A DNA stretch of 37,038 bases from Nostoc sp. GT001 (GCF_030382115.1 NZ_JAUDRJ010000003.1:4266639-4303676), one strand, 5' to 3'. Shown: positions 23,218 through 32,742, counted from the stretch's first letter. Translations and numbers: made by a program. Notes: generated from the letters alone by a model not told the origin.

Positions 23218-23991
23218 TTAGGCTTCTAGGAATCCTTTTATTGTTTCAACCGGAATACTAAAAGTTGGATGGTTAAATATTGCCTTTAACGCTTCCAGTC
23301 CTCCTGCTTCCAGTGCAGATTTCAATCTTTCTTTTAATTTCGGATTCTGTTTAATTTTCTGATCAATCTCTTTTGTAACTACGTCTGTTGTTGGATTAGT
23401 TTGAGCTAGTTGATTGATAAGTTGTTGAATTTCTGCTGCTGCCTCAGCAAGATTTTGTCTCTGTTCTGGCGGATAGTTTTTAAAATCGCCTTCAACATTT
23501 CCAACGACTCCGTAGACCGGACCATGAAAATCTTGCTGTACTTTTGGTTGTTTCTTATTCTTTGGCATAAATACTTCATCAGGAGAATACTTATAATAGT
23601 CTAAATACTTCTTAAGTATAGATAGGTGCTTTTCTCGATAATCAGATGGTTTTTCTTTTTCTATAAGTTTTTTTGCTATATTAAATTCTTCCTTAGCATT
23701 TTTTATTGACATTGTTTCTGGCAATTTACAAAGAGCCATACCGTAAAAAAGATGTAGATATGGATTATCTCTATCATAATTAATTGCTGTCGCAAAAATA
23801 CTTATAGCCGCATCGTATTCATTTTTATCTAATTTTTTCACCCCTAAATTACGTAAAATTAAAGTTATCTCTTGTTTGTGAAAATTTTCTGTTAAATAAT
23901 CAAGGTATCTTTTTTCTATAATTCCGTTTTCTGGGATTTCTTTTTCTAGAGCATTAACAAATGCTTCTAATTGTTCTTCCATGTTTTCCAT
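23218..23991 (-). CDS. TPR protein with modular cyanobacterial C-terminal domain
   Basis: This 257-residue protein has TPR-like helices at ~40-130 (EITLILRNLGVKKLDKNEYDAAISIF, YLHLFYGMALCKLP). The C-terminal ~100 residues start FHGPVYGVVGNVEGDFKNY, then LAEAAAEIQQLINQLAQTNPTT, and end LKSALEAGGLEALKAIFNHP..SIPVETIKGFLE. I recognise that domain from the ends of many Nostoc proteins with pentapeptide, WD40 or NTPase modules, where it looks like an adaptor; no function is established that I know of. There is no signal peptide, so it is cytosolic. Its AT-rich codon use resembles the gene just upstream (18 bp away), and the two are probably one operon. A second Met at residue 4 is an alternative start. 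Confidence 0.72.
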   Translation of the reverse strand: MENMEEQLEAFVNALEKEIPENGIIEKRYLDYLTENFHKQEITLILRNLGVKKLDKNEYDAAISIFATAINYDRDNPYLHLFYGMALCKLPETMSIKNAKEEFNIAKKLIEKEKPSDYREKHLSILKKYLDYYKYSPDEVFMPKNKKQPKVQQDFHGPVYGVVGNVEGDFKNYPPEQRQNLAEAAAEIQQLINQLAQTNPTTDVVTKEIDQKIKQNPKLKERLKSALEAGGLEALKAIFNHPTFSIPVETIKGFLEA

Positions 23992-24008
23992 GTTTTCGGG
24001 ATTAAAAG

Positions 24009-24551
24009 TTAATTACTTACCAATTCAGCAGCACACTCTTCTTTAACACATATGTATATACCACCACCAGTTAGTGTCACTACAGTACCAAATACAACTA
24101 TTTGAAAACGTCCATTCCCTTTTACTACTCGTTGTAAATAGTCGTACTCCTCCTTTGATAGTGAAATTTTTTCTGGGAATTGTGATAATTCTTGTCTAAG
24201 AATATCAGCTTCTTCTATAGAAGATACTTTTTTAAACTCTCCTCTTAAAGATTCAGCAAGTTGTCTCATCGCTGGTGGAATAGCTCCTTGAGATATAGTA
24301 AATTGATATTGTTTTGAAAGTCTACCTTTATAGTTTTCACTTTGAAAAAACAAATTACTTTTTACTGAATTTAACTCTGAATCGATTGCTATACTATCCC
24401 ATCTATCACTAACGTAATTTTGAGTAATTACATTAGCTTGATTTTGTTTTAAACCTTTTATCTTACTAGCTAAGGTATAGTCAATTAATGATAAATTACT
24501 GATAGATAAAACCAAAACAAAAACACTTGAAGATTCAAATTTATTCAGCAT
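24009..24551 (-). CDS. Secreted or membrane orphan protein
   Basis: 180 residues, not recognised. An N-terminal hydrophobic stretch (VFVLVLSISNLSLIDYTLA, ~10-28) looks like a signal peptide with possible cleavage after LAS. The middle is hydrophilic and helical (AMRQLAESLRGEFKKVSSIEEADILRQEL). A second hydrophobic segment (QIVVFGTVVTLTGGGIYICV, ~152-170) near the C-terminus could anchor it, followed by CVKEECAAEL. A possible Shine-Dalgarno (AAGAGAG) precedes the ATG. It lies 17 bp upstream of the TPR gene on the same strand and shares its low GC content, suggesting joint acquisition. Confidence 0.6.
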   Translation of the reverse strand: MLNKFESSSVFVLVLSISNLSLIDYTLASKIKGLKQNQANVITQNYVSDRWDSIAIDSELNSVKSNLFFQSENYKGRLSKQYQFTISQGAIPPAMRQLAESLRGEFKKVSSIEEADILRQELSQFPEKISLSKEEYDYLQRVVKGNGRFQIVVFGTVVTLTGGGIYICVKEECAAELVSN

Positions 24552-24822
24552 AACACAGATAAACTCTCTTAAATTTACGTCTTACAGAAATATGTTTAGA
24601 GATTTAATAATTCATTAACTTTTCTTTAAAATTTACATTTAATTAAGTATCGTTCTTTACGTTGAACAATTAAGACTACTTAATTCTGTTTCAATAATTT
24701 TTAAGGAGTAGTTATGAATCACTTAATGTTCAGACAATAACACCTTTTATGATATTTATATTAAATATAAGTAAAATAAATCATTTTTTGCTCTTGTTGG
24801 TATTGCTCTTGCCGAAAAATCT

Positions 24823-25419
24823 TTGCAAGGTTTACCTGTTGATATTGAACGACGACCAATGTACATACCGAAGGAACGAGGTATCAAGGTAGCTGACCTA
24901 CAAGGACGAAGTGAAAGCGCCGTGTTATCGTCCTATCACAAAGAAGATTGTCTGCGGTGGGCGAAAAAGTACGGCATTGAAATTCGGCTCAAGGAATTTG
25001 AAGAATTTGGTAGGTGGGTGAAGCGTTGGGAGAAAATGAAGTTTGGTCGCGAAGAACTTCCCGCGAGAGCCTATTACGCTGCTTGTGGAGCTGGGAAAGA
25101 GCATCTGCTTGATGCTGCGTTCTTTCGAGCGACGTACATTGACCAACTTGATGTCAACGATGAGTCTGTGATTAAGAAAGTTGCAAATGATGTTGGGTTG
25201 AATGGCGATCGCATTCTTGAGTTAATCTACGGGGAAGCAGCAAAACTTGCAGCAGTGGCAGCTTTGGCAGAATACGAACAATTTGGCTGTCCCGGAGTCC
25301 CGACTTGGGTAGTCGAAGGCGAGAGATTTTGGGGAAAGGATCGTGTTGATTGGGTAACAGAAAAAGTAAAACAATTATGTAACACCACTGTTACCAAAAC
25401 AGTAGTGAGTGCTGAGTAA
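24823..25419 (+). CDS. DsbA-family oxidoreductase-like protein, 5'-truncated (possible pseudogene)
   Basis: 198 residues from TTG 24823. The frame has GLPVDIERRPMYIPKERGI, CLRWAKKYGIEIR, YYAACGAGKEHLLDAAFFRA and a C-terminal GCPGVPTWVVEGERFWGKDRVDW, where the cis-Pro (GVPTW) is typical of DsbA / 2-hydroxychromene-2-carboxylate isomerase-like thioredoxin folds. The first beta strand and active-site loop expected at the N-terminus are missing: upstream text SFFALVGIALAEKS is in frame without a start codon and is closed by TAA at 24772. A good AAGGAG plus ATG at 24714 begins only an 8-codon ORF (MNHLMFRQ), which could be the original start cut off by frameshifts. Confidence 0.65.
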   Translation: MQGLPVDIERRPMYIPKERGIKVADLQGRSESAVLSSYHKEDCLRWAKKYGIEIRLKEFEEFGRWVKRWEKMKFGREELPARAYYAACGAGKEHLLDAAFFRATYIDQLDVNDESVIKKVANDVGLNGDRILELIYGEAAKLAAVAALAEYEQFGCPGVPTWVVEGERFWGKDRVDWVTEKVKQLCNTTVTKTVVSAE

Positions 25420-25420
25420 A

Positions 25421-25463
25421 AAAGTGATAATTTTTCAGTTTAACTGGTAAAAATCATCACTTT
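25421..25463. terminator. Long hairpin between convergent genes
   Basis: AAAGTGATAATTTTT (25421-25435) pairs with AAAAATCATCACTTT (25449-25463) with one mismatch, and CAGTT-T-AACTG extends the stem towards the tip. It fills the 54-bp space between the DsbA-like stop and the kinase stop. A-run and T-run on the two sides suit bidirectional intrinsic termination. Confidence 0.8.
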
Positions 25464-25473
25464 ACCTCTTTGC

Positions 25474-28400
25474 TTATACCTGGTCTAACACCTTGAGTTT
25501 AGCTACTGATTTTCTAGCTGCGACCTGACGAATCGGCAACTCAATCACAAACTCTGTACCTTTGCCAAGTTCAGATTGGCAGTATATTTTACCGTTGTGT
25601 TTTTCTGTAACTATCTGATAACTGATAGACAGTCCCAAACCTGTACCTTTACCGACAACCTTGGTAGTAAAAAATGGATCGAACAGTCGAGAGAGGACTT
25701 TTTCATCTATGCCGAGTCCGTTGTCGGCGATGCGAATGACAATCCAATCTTTATTGAGTAGGGAGGTAGAAATTTGGATTTTGCAGGGGTTTTTTGCCAG
25801 TGCTTCAGAAGATTCCTGCGTGGTTCGTTCTTCTAGAGCATCAATGGCATTGGACAGCAAATTCATAAATACCTGATTTAACTGACCGGGATAGCATTCT
25901 ATTAGAGGTAAAGTACCATAATCTTTGCTCACATGAATGTTGAGGCTATCGGCTGAGGGCTTCAAACGGTTTTGTAAAATCATTAATGTACTGTCGATGC
26001 CTTCGTGAATATTTGCTGGTTTGAAGTCAGCTTCGTCTAGGCGCGAGAAGTTCCGCAAAGATGTGACAATTTCCCGAATGCGTTCAGTACCTACCTGCAT
26101 GGACTGGAATAATTGAGGTAAATCCTCGACCAAATACTCTATTTCGGCTTTTTTGAAGAACTCTTGGATTTCTGGTGCGGCATTGGGATAATGATGCCAA
26201 AAAAGCTGCACGTAGCGAAGCAATTCTTGCGTGTATTGGTGGGCGTGTTCTAAGTTACCGTGAATGAAATTAATCGGGTTATTAATTTCATGGGCAACTC
26301 CCGCCACCAGTTGCCCCAAACTGGCCATTTTTTCAGCGTGGATAATTTGCATTTGGGCAGTACGCAGCTCATTCAGTGCTTGAGCGAGTTGATTCGCTTC
26401 TTCACGAGTTTGACCCAGTAAACTGGATTGTTGAAATAAGTTGGCTTGACGTAGTGCTACACTGAGTTGAGCTGCCACTTGGGTGACAAATTCCAATTCA
26501 GCTTCTTCCCAATGACGTGTATGGGTGCATTGGTGAATGCACAACAACCCCCACAATTCATCCCCTTCCATCAACGGCACAACAATCTGTGCTTTGACTT
26601 GGAATCGCTCAATTACATCCAGATGAGGGACTTTGGAGCCAACGCTGTTGACATCAGACATTACTTGCACTTGCCCTTGACGATATTGGGGTGCGTATTG
26701 ATCGCCGAAGCAATAGTCTTGTACCTTCACAGCAAGGGCAGAATCAAACTTGGGTAAGACATCTTCAGCAATAAATTCACCGCTGCAAAAACCGACATTC
26801 GGATCGAAACGGAAGATGCCGACTCGATCTGTATTTAGCGATCGCCTCACTTCCTGTACTGTAGTCTTAAGGATCGTCTCCAAATCCAAGGATTCCCGAA
26901 TTTTGACGACCAAATCAAATAAAATCCGGCGCTGTTCAGCTGATTGTTGCAGTTCATCAGCGCGAGTTTGAATTTGAGTCACCATTTGAGAACTTTGCAG
27001 TGCTACTCCTAGTTGGCTAGCAACCTGTCCTAAAAATTCCACTTCCACACTATCCCACTGGCGCGGTGCAGAATGTTGATAGGCAGCTAGCAATCCCCAG
27101 AGATTCCTTCCCACAAAAATTGGGATTAGCGCATAAGCGCGAATCTTAAACTGCTCCAAAATATCGAGGTGACAGCGTGAGTGTCCAGCTTGGTAAATAT
27201 CCTCTACGGCAAAATTTTCATTGTTGCGATAGCGTCCCCCTTTAGTTTCTTGGAGGTGGGTATCTTCCCAAACGAGATTTTTGCCAAAGGGATTGATGCT
27301 ATCCCACTGTGCCTCAACCATACCGAAATTACTGACGAATTCGCCACTCCAGTCTTCATTGAAGCGATAAACGCCAACCCGCTCAACTCGCAGCAGTTTA
27401 CATACTTCTTGGCAAGTGGTTTTTAGGATTAAATCAATATTCAGGGAGGAGCGAATTTTACCGACTACTTCAGTTAATGCTCGTTGCCTTGCGATCGCAT
27501 CTTGTAGGGCAGAAGCCTGTTGTTTCGACTGAGCCAAATTCTCGGCTTGCTGAATCGCTACTCCTAATTGTGCCCCTACCTGTCCCAGAAACTCCACTTC
27601 GTAATTTGCCCATTGGCGCGGCCCGGAGTGTTGATATGCTGCTATCAGTCCCCACAGTTTTGGGCCGATGAAGATGGGCGCTAAAGTATATGCCCGAATC
27701 TTAAATTGCTCCAGAATATCGATATGACAACGCGAGTGTCCGGCTTGGTAGATATCGTTGACAACAAAACTTTCGTTATTGCGATAGCGTCCACCTTTCG
27801 TCTCTTGGAGGTAGGTATCTTCCCAAACGAGATTTTTACCAAAAGGATGGATTCTATTCCACTGTGCTTCTACCATCCCGAATTGGCTGACAAATTCGCC
27901 GCTCCAGTCTTCATTAAAGCGGTAAATTGCTGCCCGCTCTAACTTCAGGAGTTTGCAGAGTTCTTGACAGGCAGTGTCTAGAATAATTTTGGTATTTACA
28001 GACGAGCGAATATTTCCTACTACTTCCGTCAACGCACGTTGCCTTGCGATCGCATCTTGCAGTTCTGCTGTGCGTTGTTTAGTCTGTTCTAAATTTTCTG
28101 CTTGCTGCATTGCTAAACCGAGATGGCTGGCAGCTTGGGCAAAGAATTCGACTTCGTGAGGATACCATTGCCGAGGAGCAGAGTGTTGATAAGCTGCCAG
28201 CATTCCCCACAATTTTGGCCCGATGAAGATGGGTGCGATCGCATACGCCCGAATCTGAAACTGTTCTAATACTTCAATATGACAACGAGCGTGCCCGGCA
28301 TCGTAAATGTCAGCTACAGCAAACGGCTCATTTTTGCGATATCGCCCTCCCTGAGTTTCTTGCAAATGCGAATCTTCCCAAACTAAGTCCTGTCCAAATG

Positions 28401-28677
28401 CGGTCAATGCATCCCAAGGATGTTCTGCAAAGCCAAAACGATTGAGAAAACTACCGCTCCAGTCAGTGTTAAAGCGATAGATTGCAACTCGCTCAATCTT
28501 CAATTGCCGACAAATATCTTGACAAGAAGTCGAACAGAGGGATTCGATGTTTACAGATGCGCGAATCTTAGCCAGAATCCTCGCCAATATTTTTTGATAT
28601 TGAACCGTGAGATGTAACTGTTTGTGACACTCTTGCAGGTCTAAGTGGTTCGACGTTTCATAACTGTTCGTTGTCAT
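25474..28677 (-). CDS. Hybrid-less histidine kinase with four GAF domains (possible bilin photosensor)
   Basis: 1067 residues, no membrane span. Three near-identical GAF domains repeat every 185 residues; each has WED..LQET.GGRYR.NE, then DIY.AGH.RCH..(V/I)LEQF.IRAY and LWG..AAYQHS.PRQW. Cys132, Cys317 and Cys502, each followed by His, align with the bilin-attachment Cys-His of cyanobacteriochromes. A fourth, more divergent GAF has Pro684 there and should not bind bilin. The kinase has phospho-acceptor His796 ([14 protein letters not shown]), an N-box ([12 protein letters not shown]), and ATP-lid motifs DNGLGID and [10 protein letters not shown]. Its autokinase output would go to an unlinked response regulator; none adjoins it. 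Chromophore binding is inference. Confidence 0.9.
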   Translation of the reverse strand: MTTNSYETSNHLDLQECHKQLHLTVQYQKILARILAKIRASVNIESLCSTSCQDICRQLKIERVAIYRFNTDWSGSFLNRFGFAEHPWDALTAFGQDLVWEDSHLQETQGGRYRKNEPFAVADIYDAGHARCHIEVLEQFQIRAYAIAPIFIGPKLWGMLAAYQHSAPRQWYPHEVEFFAQAASHLGLAMQQAENLEQTKQRTAELQDAIARQRALTEVVGNIRSSVNTKIILDTACQELCKLLKLERAAIYRFNEDWSGEFVSQFGMVEAQWNRIHPFGKNLVWEDTYLQETKGGRYRNNESFVVNDIYQAGHSRCHIDILEQFKIRAYTLAPIFIGPKLWGLIAAYQHSGPRQWANYEVEFLGQVGAQLGVAIQQAENLAQSKQQASALQDAIARQRALTEVVGKIRSSLNIDLILKTTCQEVCKLLRVERVGVYRFNEDWSGEFVSNFGMVEAQWDSINPFGKNLVWEDTHLQETKGGRYRNNENFAVEDIYQAGHSRCHLDILEQFKIRAYALIPIFVGRNLWGLLAAYQHSAPRQWDSVEVEFLGQVASQLGVALQSSQMVTQIQTRADELQQSAEQRRILFDLVVKIRESLDLETILKTTVQEVRRSLNTDRVGIFRFDPNVGFCSGEFIAEDVLPKFDSALAVKVQDYCFGDQYAPQYRQGQVQVMSDVNSVGSKVPHLDVIERFQVKAQIVVPLMEGDELWGLLCIHQCTHTRHWEEAELEFVTQVAAQLSVALRQANLFQQSSLLGQTREEANQLAQALNELRTAQMQIIHAEKMASLGQLVAGVAHEINNPINFIHGNLEHAHQYTQELLRYVQLFWHHYPNAAPEIQEFFKKAEIEYLVEDLPQLFQSMQVGTERIREIVTSLRNFSRLDEADFKPANIHEGIDSTLMILQNRLKPSADSLNIHVSKDYGTLPLIECYPGQLNQVFMNLLSNAIDALEERTTQESSEALAKNPCKIQISTSLLNKDWIVIRIADNGLGIDEKVLSRLFDPFFTTKVVGKGTGLGLSISYQIVTEKHNGKIYCQSELGKGTEFVIELPIRQVAARKSVAKLKVLDQV

Positions 28678-29196
28678 AAAGTATAAAGAAAATACACTAC
28701 CTGCTTTCAGTATTCCCTTGTTTATTTGTAATTGCTCAACTAGTCTTGCTTGGTGGATAGTCTTGATTACTTGTCGCTTCCAGTGCGGTTTTTAGTTTCT
28801 GGATTTCCTTTCATAGCTAAACTATCAAGGCTTCTGTTTCCTCCTTTGATAGTTGTTCGAGTCCGGGAAGTTTGTGTATTTATTCAGTTAATCTTTATCT
28901 CGTCTCCTTGTTAAAAGTGTTGAGCAATTAAAAAATCAATTCATAATTAACTTTGGGTATACAGAGGTCTAACTTTAATTATGAAAAATAGAAACCTGGT
29001 AAGTATTTTTATTCAGAAATACCGGGATTTATCCGTAGTGTAAAAATTACATAAAGAACTCATATTGATTGCGTCAAAAAGCTCAGTATAACTCAAATAG
29101 TCTTCTTGCTCTTGCCTCTTGCCTACTAAATCAAGTAAATTCTCCAAATCAAAATGAATTTCTATCTTTCTCTCTGACTGCCAACAGAATTCAAAA

Positions 29197-29319
29197 TAGA
29201 CCTCTTGCAAAAATATATTTTTCCAAGAGAGGGAAAAGGGTAAAGGTTAAATGGGAAGGATTTTGAGTTTCTTTACCCTTTTCCCCTTCACCTTTACCCC
29301 GACTTTTGCAAGAAGTCTA
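29197..29319. mobile_element. 123-bp MITE-like element
   Basis: The end TAGACCTCTTGCAAAA (29197-29212) is inverted at 29304-29319 with one mismatch. The interior has a second inverted pair (GGGTAAAGG / CCTTTACCC). It lies in the 765-bp gap 28678-29442 upstream of the kinase gene, which otherwise holds AT-rich sequence, a 30-bp palindrome and no gene. Confidence 0.72.
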
Positions 29320-29357
29320 ATTAGAGAGCCTACCTGCTACTAAAGGTGTAATAAACA

Positions 29358-29387
29358 CTAGTGGCGCACAGCTAGCTGTGCGCCACT
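29358..29387. repeat. 30-bp perfect palindrome
   Basis: TAGTGGCGCACAGCT followed directly by its exact reverse complement. Weaker pairing continues outside (AGGTG near 29343, CACCT near 29393). It is 56 bp past the rpmB stop and may end rpmB transcription, although no T-run follows. Confidence 0.75.
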
Positions 29388-29442
29388 ACGAATCACCTAT
29401 ATTCCAACCTAAGAAAGTTTCGGGTTATAAAATCCAGATTAC

Positions 29443-29679
29443 TTAGTAATGATTCAGGTTAATCCCAGCTGCTTTTGCCATTGCTTCTAACCCATTAATT
29501 TGTAGGGTTTTAATTGCTTTGGTAGACAACTTTAGTCTTACCCAGCGATTTCCGCCTTCCCACCAAACACGCTTGTCTTGCAGATTAGCGTGCTGAAGGC
29601 GTTTTGTACGGCGGTGGGAGTGAGAAACAGAAAAAGCGTTATTTGCCTTCTTACCAGTTAGTTCACAGCGACGGGACAT
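29443..29679 (-). CDS. rpmB: 50S ribosomal protein bL28
   Basis: A 78-residue protein with [50 protein letters not shown] and a C-terminal [12 protein letters not shown]. This is the full bL28 of the cyanobacterial/plastid type, a large-subunit protein. It has an ATG start at 29679. It is downstream of htpG on the same strand, but a 213-bp repeat-filled gap separates them. Confidence 0.97.
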   Translation of the reverse strand: MSRRCELTGKKANNAFSVSHSHRRTKRLQHANLQDKRVWWEGGNRWVRLKLSTKAIKTLQINGLEAMAKAAGINLNHY

Positions 29680-29741
29680 AGCTACTATCTCCAGATTGTT
29701 ATTTTAATACAGCCTTTCCATTTTAGGTCTTAGGCAGCAGA

Positions 29742-29876
29742 AGTGGGGAGATGAGGGAGATGAGGGAGCAGGGGAGGTAGGGGAGGCAGGGGAGGCAGGG
29801 GAGCAGAGGAGAAGTTACACTAAGTTTTTCCCCTCTGCCCTCATCCCCTCTGCCACTCTGCCTCTTTTCAATGTCC
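29742..29876. repeat. Purine-arm/pyrimidine-arm repeat
   Basis: A G-rich arm of irregular GGGGAGGCA-type units (29742-29812) is followed by a C/T-rich arm (29832-29868). The joining text AGCAGAGGAGAAGT...CTCTGCCTCTTTT...AATG.CCAAT is shared with 9740-9806. It fills the gap between rpmB and htpG. Confidence 0.7.
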
Positions 29877-29892
29877 AATGCTCCACTCAGCA

Positions 29893-31878
29893 CTATTTAC
29901 TCGCTTGTTCTGTCAGCTTGGTGAGTACTTCATTTGATCGCTCGACGAAGGATTTCATTCCCTCAGCGTCAAATCCTTTCTGAGACATCAGCGCTAAATC
30001 GTAGACGTGTTGGCAAATCAAGTTGACTAACTGATTTGTAGACGATTCACCATCACCTTGAATGATACTACCTTGGTTCAGATTTGCCAGATTTTGAATG
30101 AGCGGGTGAGCAGTATTCACCAACAAAATGTGGTCTTCGGGAAACTCTGCTGTTCCCTGCTGCATCATGGCGCTCATTTCTCGCAGCCGCAGGAGAATCT
30201 CTGGTAAAAGCACGATCGCAGGTGGTGTTCCATGAGGATCGTCTGATTTCAACGCTTCAGTACGGATGTTGAGTTTGGGTTTGTTGAGAGATTTCTCAAA
30301 TAACTCTTTGATTGTCTCACTCCGGGTTTTGTTCGTCTTGGGATCGACAATTTCCTTATCTTTATCTTGTTCCAGCAGGGTATTATCTAAATCTGAGTCT
30401 ACCCGCGTAAACTTGACATCCTGATATTCCCGCTCTAGGAAGTTGATAAAGTGGGTGTCGATGAAGGAGTCCATAAACAGGACTTCCAAACCTTGATTTT
30501 TGTGCAGTTCTATGTATGTAGTTTGGGTTGTTTCATCAGTGCTGTAGAAAACCCGGTTTTCGTTACGTTCTTTGTTCCGTTCTAGATACTCTTTCAGCGT
30601 AGTATAGGGAGCTATGGGAGTTGAGTCAGAACTGGGTGAAGGAGTGACATCTTGCCAAGCATCGCCGTCTGAAGACTGGACTTCAACCACTGGAGTTTCA
30701 GCAGCAACTTTTTCTGTCAGCTTGGCGGTGGTGCGGAAGACGATGATATCTTCGATTTGTTTTTTGAATTTCTCGTCGTTGAGAACGCCGAATTTTACGA
30801 AAGTACCGAGGTCTTTCCAGGCGCTAATGTATTGTTCGCGGTTGTCGCGGAAAAGTTCTTTGAGGCGATCGCCTACTTTTTTGGCAATGTAGTCACCAAT
30901 TCGCTTCACGGTGCGATCGCCTTGTAAGGCACTGCGCGATACGTTCAGGGGAATATCGGTACTATCAATCACACCCCGCATCGGCATCAGGAATTGCGGG
31001 ATAATTTCTTCGCAGTTGTCGCTAACGAAAACTTGATTGCAAAATAGCTTGATCTGCCCTTTGGTAACATCTACATCCGGTCGCATTTTGGGAAAATACA
31101 AAATCCCGTTGATGATAAAGGGATAGTCTGTATTTAAATGTACCCATAACAGCGGTTCTTCCTGAAAAGGATACAGGTAGCGATAAAACTCTAAATAATC
31201 TTCTTGAGTTAAGTTACTTGGAGACTCTCGCCACGGTGCTTTTTGCTTATTTATTACTTCGCCATCGAGTTTAATTGGGACTGGCAAGAAGTCGCAGTAT
31301 GTCTTGACAAGATTCTTGATTCGTGCTGATTCGAGAAATTCCTCTTCTTCCCCTTGCAGACTGAGAATAATAGTAGTACCGCGAGTTGTCCGGGAAGATT
31401 CTTCGAGAGTAAAAGCTGGCGAACCATCACAAGTCCAGTGAACCGCTTGCGCCCCTTCTTGGTAGGATAGGGTATCAATTTCTACCTTTTGCGCCACCAT
31501 GAAGGAAGAGTAGAAACCAAGACCAAAGTGGCCGATTATCGGTTGATCTGATTTGCCTTCATATTTATGAATAAATTCTTCAGCACTAGAGAAGGCAACC
31601 TGATTGATATATTTCTTAACTTCATCTGCGGTCATCCCGATACCGTTATCGGAGATGGATAGAGTTTTCTTATCTTTGTCAATGGCAATTTCAATTTCTG
31701 GTTCGCCGATATCTCCAGCATAATCGCCGGCGCGGGATACCATTTTTAGCTTTTGGATGGCGTCTACAGCGTTGGATACCAGTTCCCGCAAGAAGATTTG
31801 GTGGTCTGAGTAAAGCGACTTCTTAATGATCGGGAAAATATTCTCAGTATGAATACTGATAGTGCCTTGTTCTAGCAT
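29893..31878 (-). CDS. htpG: Hsp90 chaperone HtpG
   Basis: A 661-residue bacterial Hsp90. The N-terminal GHKL ATPase has catalytic Glu32 (FLRELVSNAVDAI), DNGIGMTADEV and GHFGLGFYSSFMV. The middle domain has RGTTIILSL, then FPKMRPDVDVTKGQIKLFCNQVFVSDNCEEIIPQFL and DIPLNVSRSALQGD. The C-terminal dimerisation domain is complete and ends KLTEQASK, without the MEEVD of eukaryotic forms. An acidic/Ser-Pro linker (~395-410) is longer than in E. coli. It is cytosolic. No CIRCE element was seen upstream. A HIP1 site (GCGATCGC) lies in the 222-bp leader region. Confidence 0.96.
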   Translation of the reverse strand: MLEQGTISIHTENIFPIIKKSLYSDHQIFLRELVSNAVDAIQKLKMVSRAGDYAGDIGEPEIEIAIDKDKKTLSISDNGIGMTADEVKKYINQVAFSSAEEFIHKYEGKSDQPIIGHFGLGFYSSFMVAQKVEIDTLSYQEGAQAVHWTCDGSPAFTLEESSRTTRGTTIILSLQGEEEEFLESARIKNLVKTYCDFLPVPIKLDGEVINKQKAPWRESPSNLTQEDYLEFYRYLYPFQEEPLLWVHLNTDYPFIINGILYFPKMRPDVDVTKGQIKLFCNQVFVSDNCEEIIPQFLMPMRGVIDSTDIPLNVSRSALQGDRTVKRIGDYIAKKVGDRLKELFRDNREQYISAWKDLGTFVKFGVLNDEKFKKQIEDIIVFRTTAKLTEKVAAETPVVEVQSSDGDAWQDVTPSPSSDSTPIAPYTTLKEYLERNKERNENRVFYSTDETTQTTYIELHKNQGLEVLFMDSFIDTHFINFLEREYQDVKFTRVDSDLDNTLLEQDKDKEIVDPKTNKTRSETIKELFEKSLNKPKLNIRTEALKSDDPHGTPPAIVLLPEILLRLREMSAMMQQGTAEFPEDHILLVNTAHPLIQNLANLNQGSIIQGDGESSTNQLVNLICQHVYDLALMSQKGFDAEGMKSFVERSNEVLTKLTEQASK

Positions 31879-32100
31879 AATTGGTAATTTTCGATGTTAG
31901 TATCTGAAATGATGATAGTAGGTAATACAACCTAGCCATCTGTTTTCCAGGATAAACCCGGAGAACATAGAAGGGTATGATACCAATTAGGATTTTAAAA
32001 GCATAACTTAAGCGATCGCACCTTTTTGAAGCATTGTTTGCCGCCATTTTCTGATTCGGATTCCCCTACTTCCGACTCCCCACTCCCCACAGATTGCTGT

Positions 32101-32742
32101 TTAAGTATTACTAGAATTCTTCTCCAACACCAAAAAATAATGGTATGGATAAGTGGGATCGATAAATTCTTGCTTAACAGTTAACCCAGCTTTGGCAACA
32201 GAGTTTAAAATCCGCGTTTTCGGATATCCTTTCAAACCCATTTCCCAGCAGTGTTCGTCACAGACTGGTGTTGTACTCCAGAATTTTGGCACATTGAATA
32301 GTAAATGCCTTGGTCTACCGGAGAAAGAAGTTTTCACCTGAAACGAGAGGTATTGAGTGCAATAGGGAATCGAAATCACCAAAAATTTCTTAGTTGCAAT
32401 AGCGAGTTTTCTCAATGCTTCTTCTGACTGTTCGTAGGGGAAGTGTTCCAGAACTTGAAACAGGACAATCGCATCAAATTTATCTTTTGGTAAGGAAAAA
32501 TCTGTAGTCAAATCCAAAATTATTTCTGGCTTGAGGCTGGGGTCAACATCAGCAGTGGAGACGTTGTATCCATTATTCTTCAGGATGTCTGTTAATAGAG
32601 AATTAAAAATCCCAATTTCCAGAACGTTTTTTACCTGATTACCCAGCGAAAAAATTAAACGCAACTGGTGATGGTAACTGATGAGGCGATTTTTTGATAA
32701 ATATTCTGAATTTCTAATATCTAACGAGTCTGTGAGTTGCAT
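32101..32742 (-). CDS. Class I SAM-dependent methyltransferase
   Basis: A 213-residue protein with the Rossmann methyltransferase pattern: motif I NVLEIGIFNSLLTDIL (Gly-poor variant, GIF), acidic VSTADVDPS after strand 2, and FDAIVLFQVLEHFPYEQSEEALRKL for motif II/III with ISIPYC as strand 5. The C-terminal part has FNVPKFWSTTPVCDEHCWEMGLKGYP. The layout resembles Methyltransf_11/23 enzymes; a methyl acceptor cannot be inferred. It is monocistronic, with repeat-rich gaps on both sides. The ATG at 32742 is reasonable (MQLTDSLDIRNSEYL). Confidence 0.85.
   Translation of the reverse strand: MQLTDSLDIRNSEYLSKNRLISYHHQLRLIFSLGNQVKNVLEIGIFNSLLTDILKNNGYNVSTADVDPSLKPEIILDLTTDFSLPKDKFDAIVLFQVLEHFPYEQSEEALRKLAIATKKFLVISIPYCTQYLSFQVKTSFSGRPRHLLFNVPKFWSTTPVCDEHCWEMGLKGYPKTRILNSVAKAGLTVKQEFIDPTYPYHYFLVLEKNSSNT

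Noticed and set aside
24703..24740. Eight-codon ORF MNHLMFRQ as a leader peptide
   Set aside because: It has a good ribosome site, but no attenuator-like hairpin or codon bias; a decayed gene start explains it better.
29013..29266. Short reading frames on both strands upstream of the kinase gene
   Set aside because: They overlap the MITE end at 29197 and each other; no Shine-Dalgarno or family signature was seen.
31879..32100. CIRCE heat-shock operator before htpG
   Set aside because: No TTAGCACTC-9 nt-GAGTGCTAA or close variant was found.
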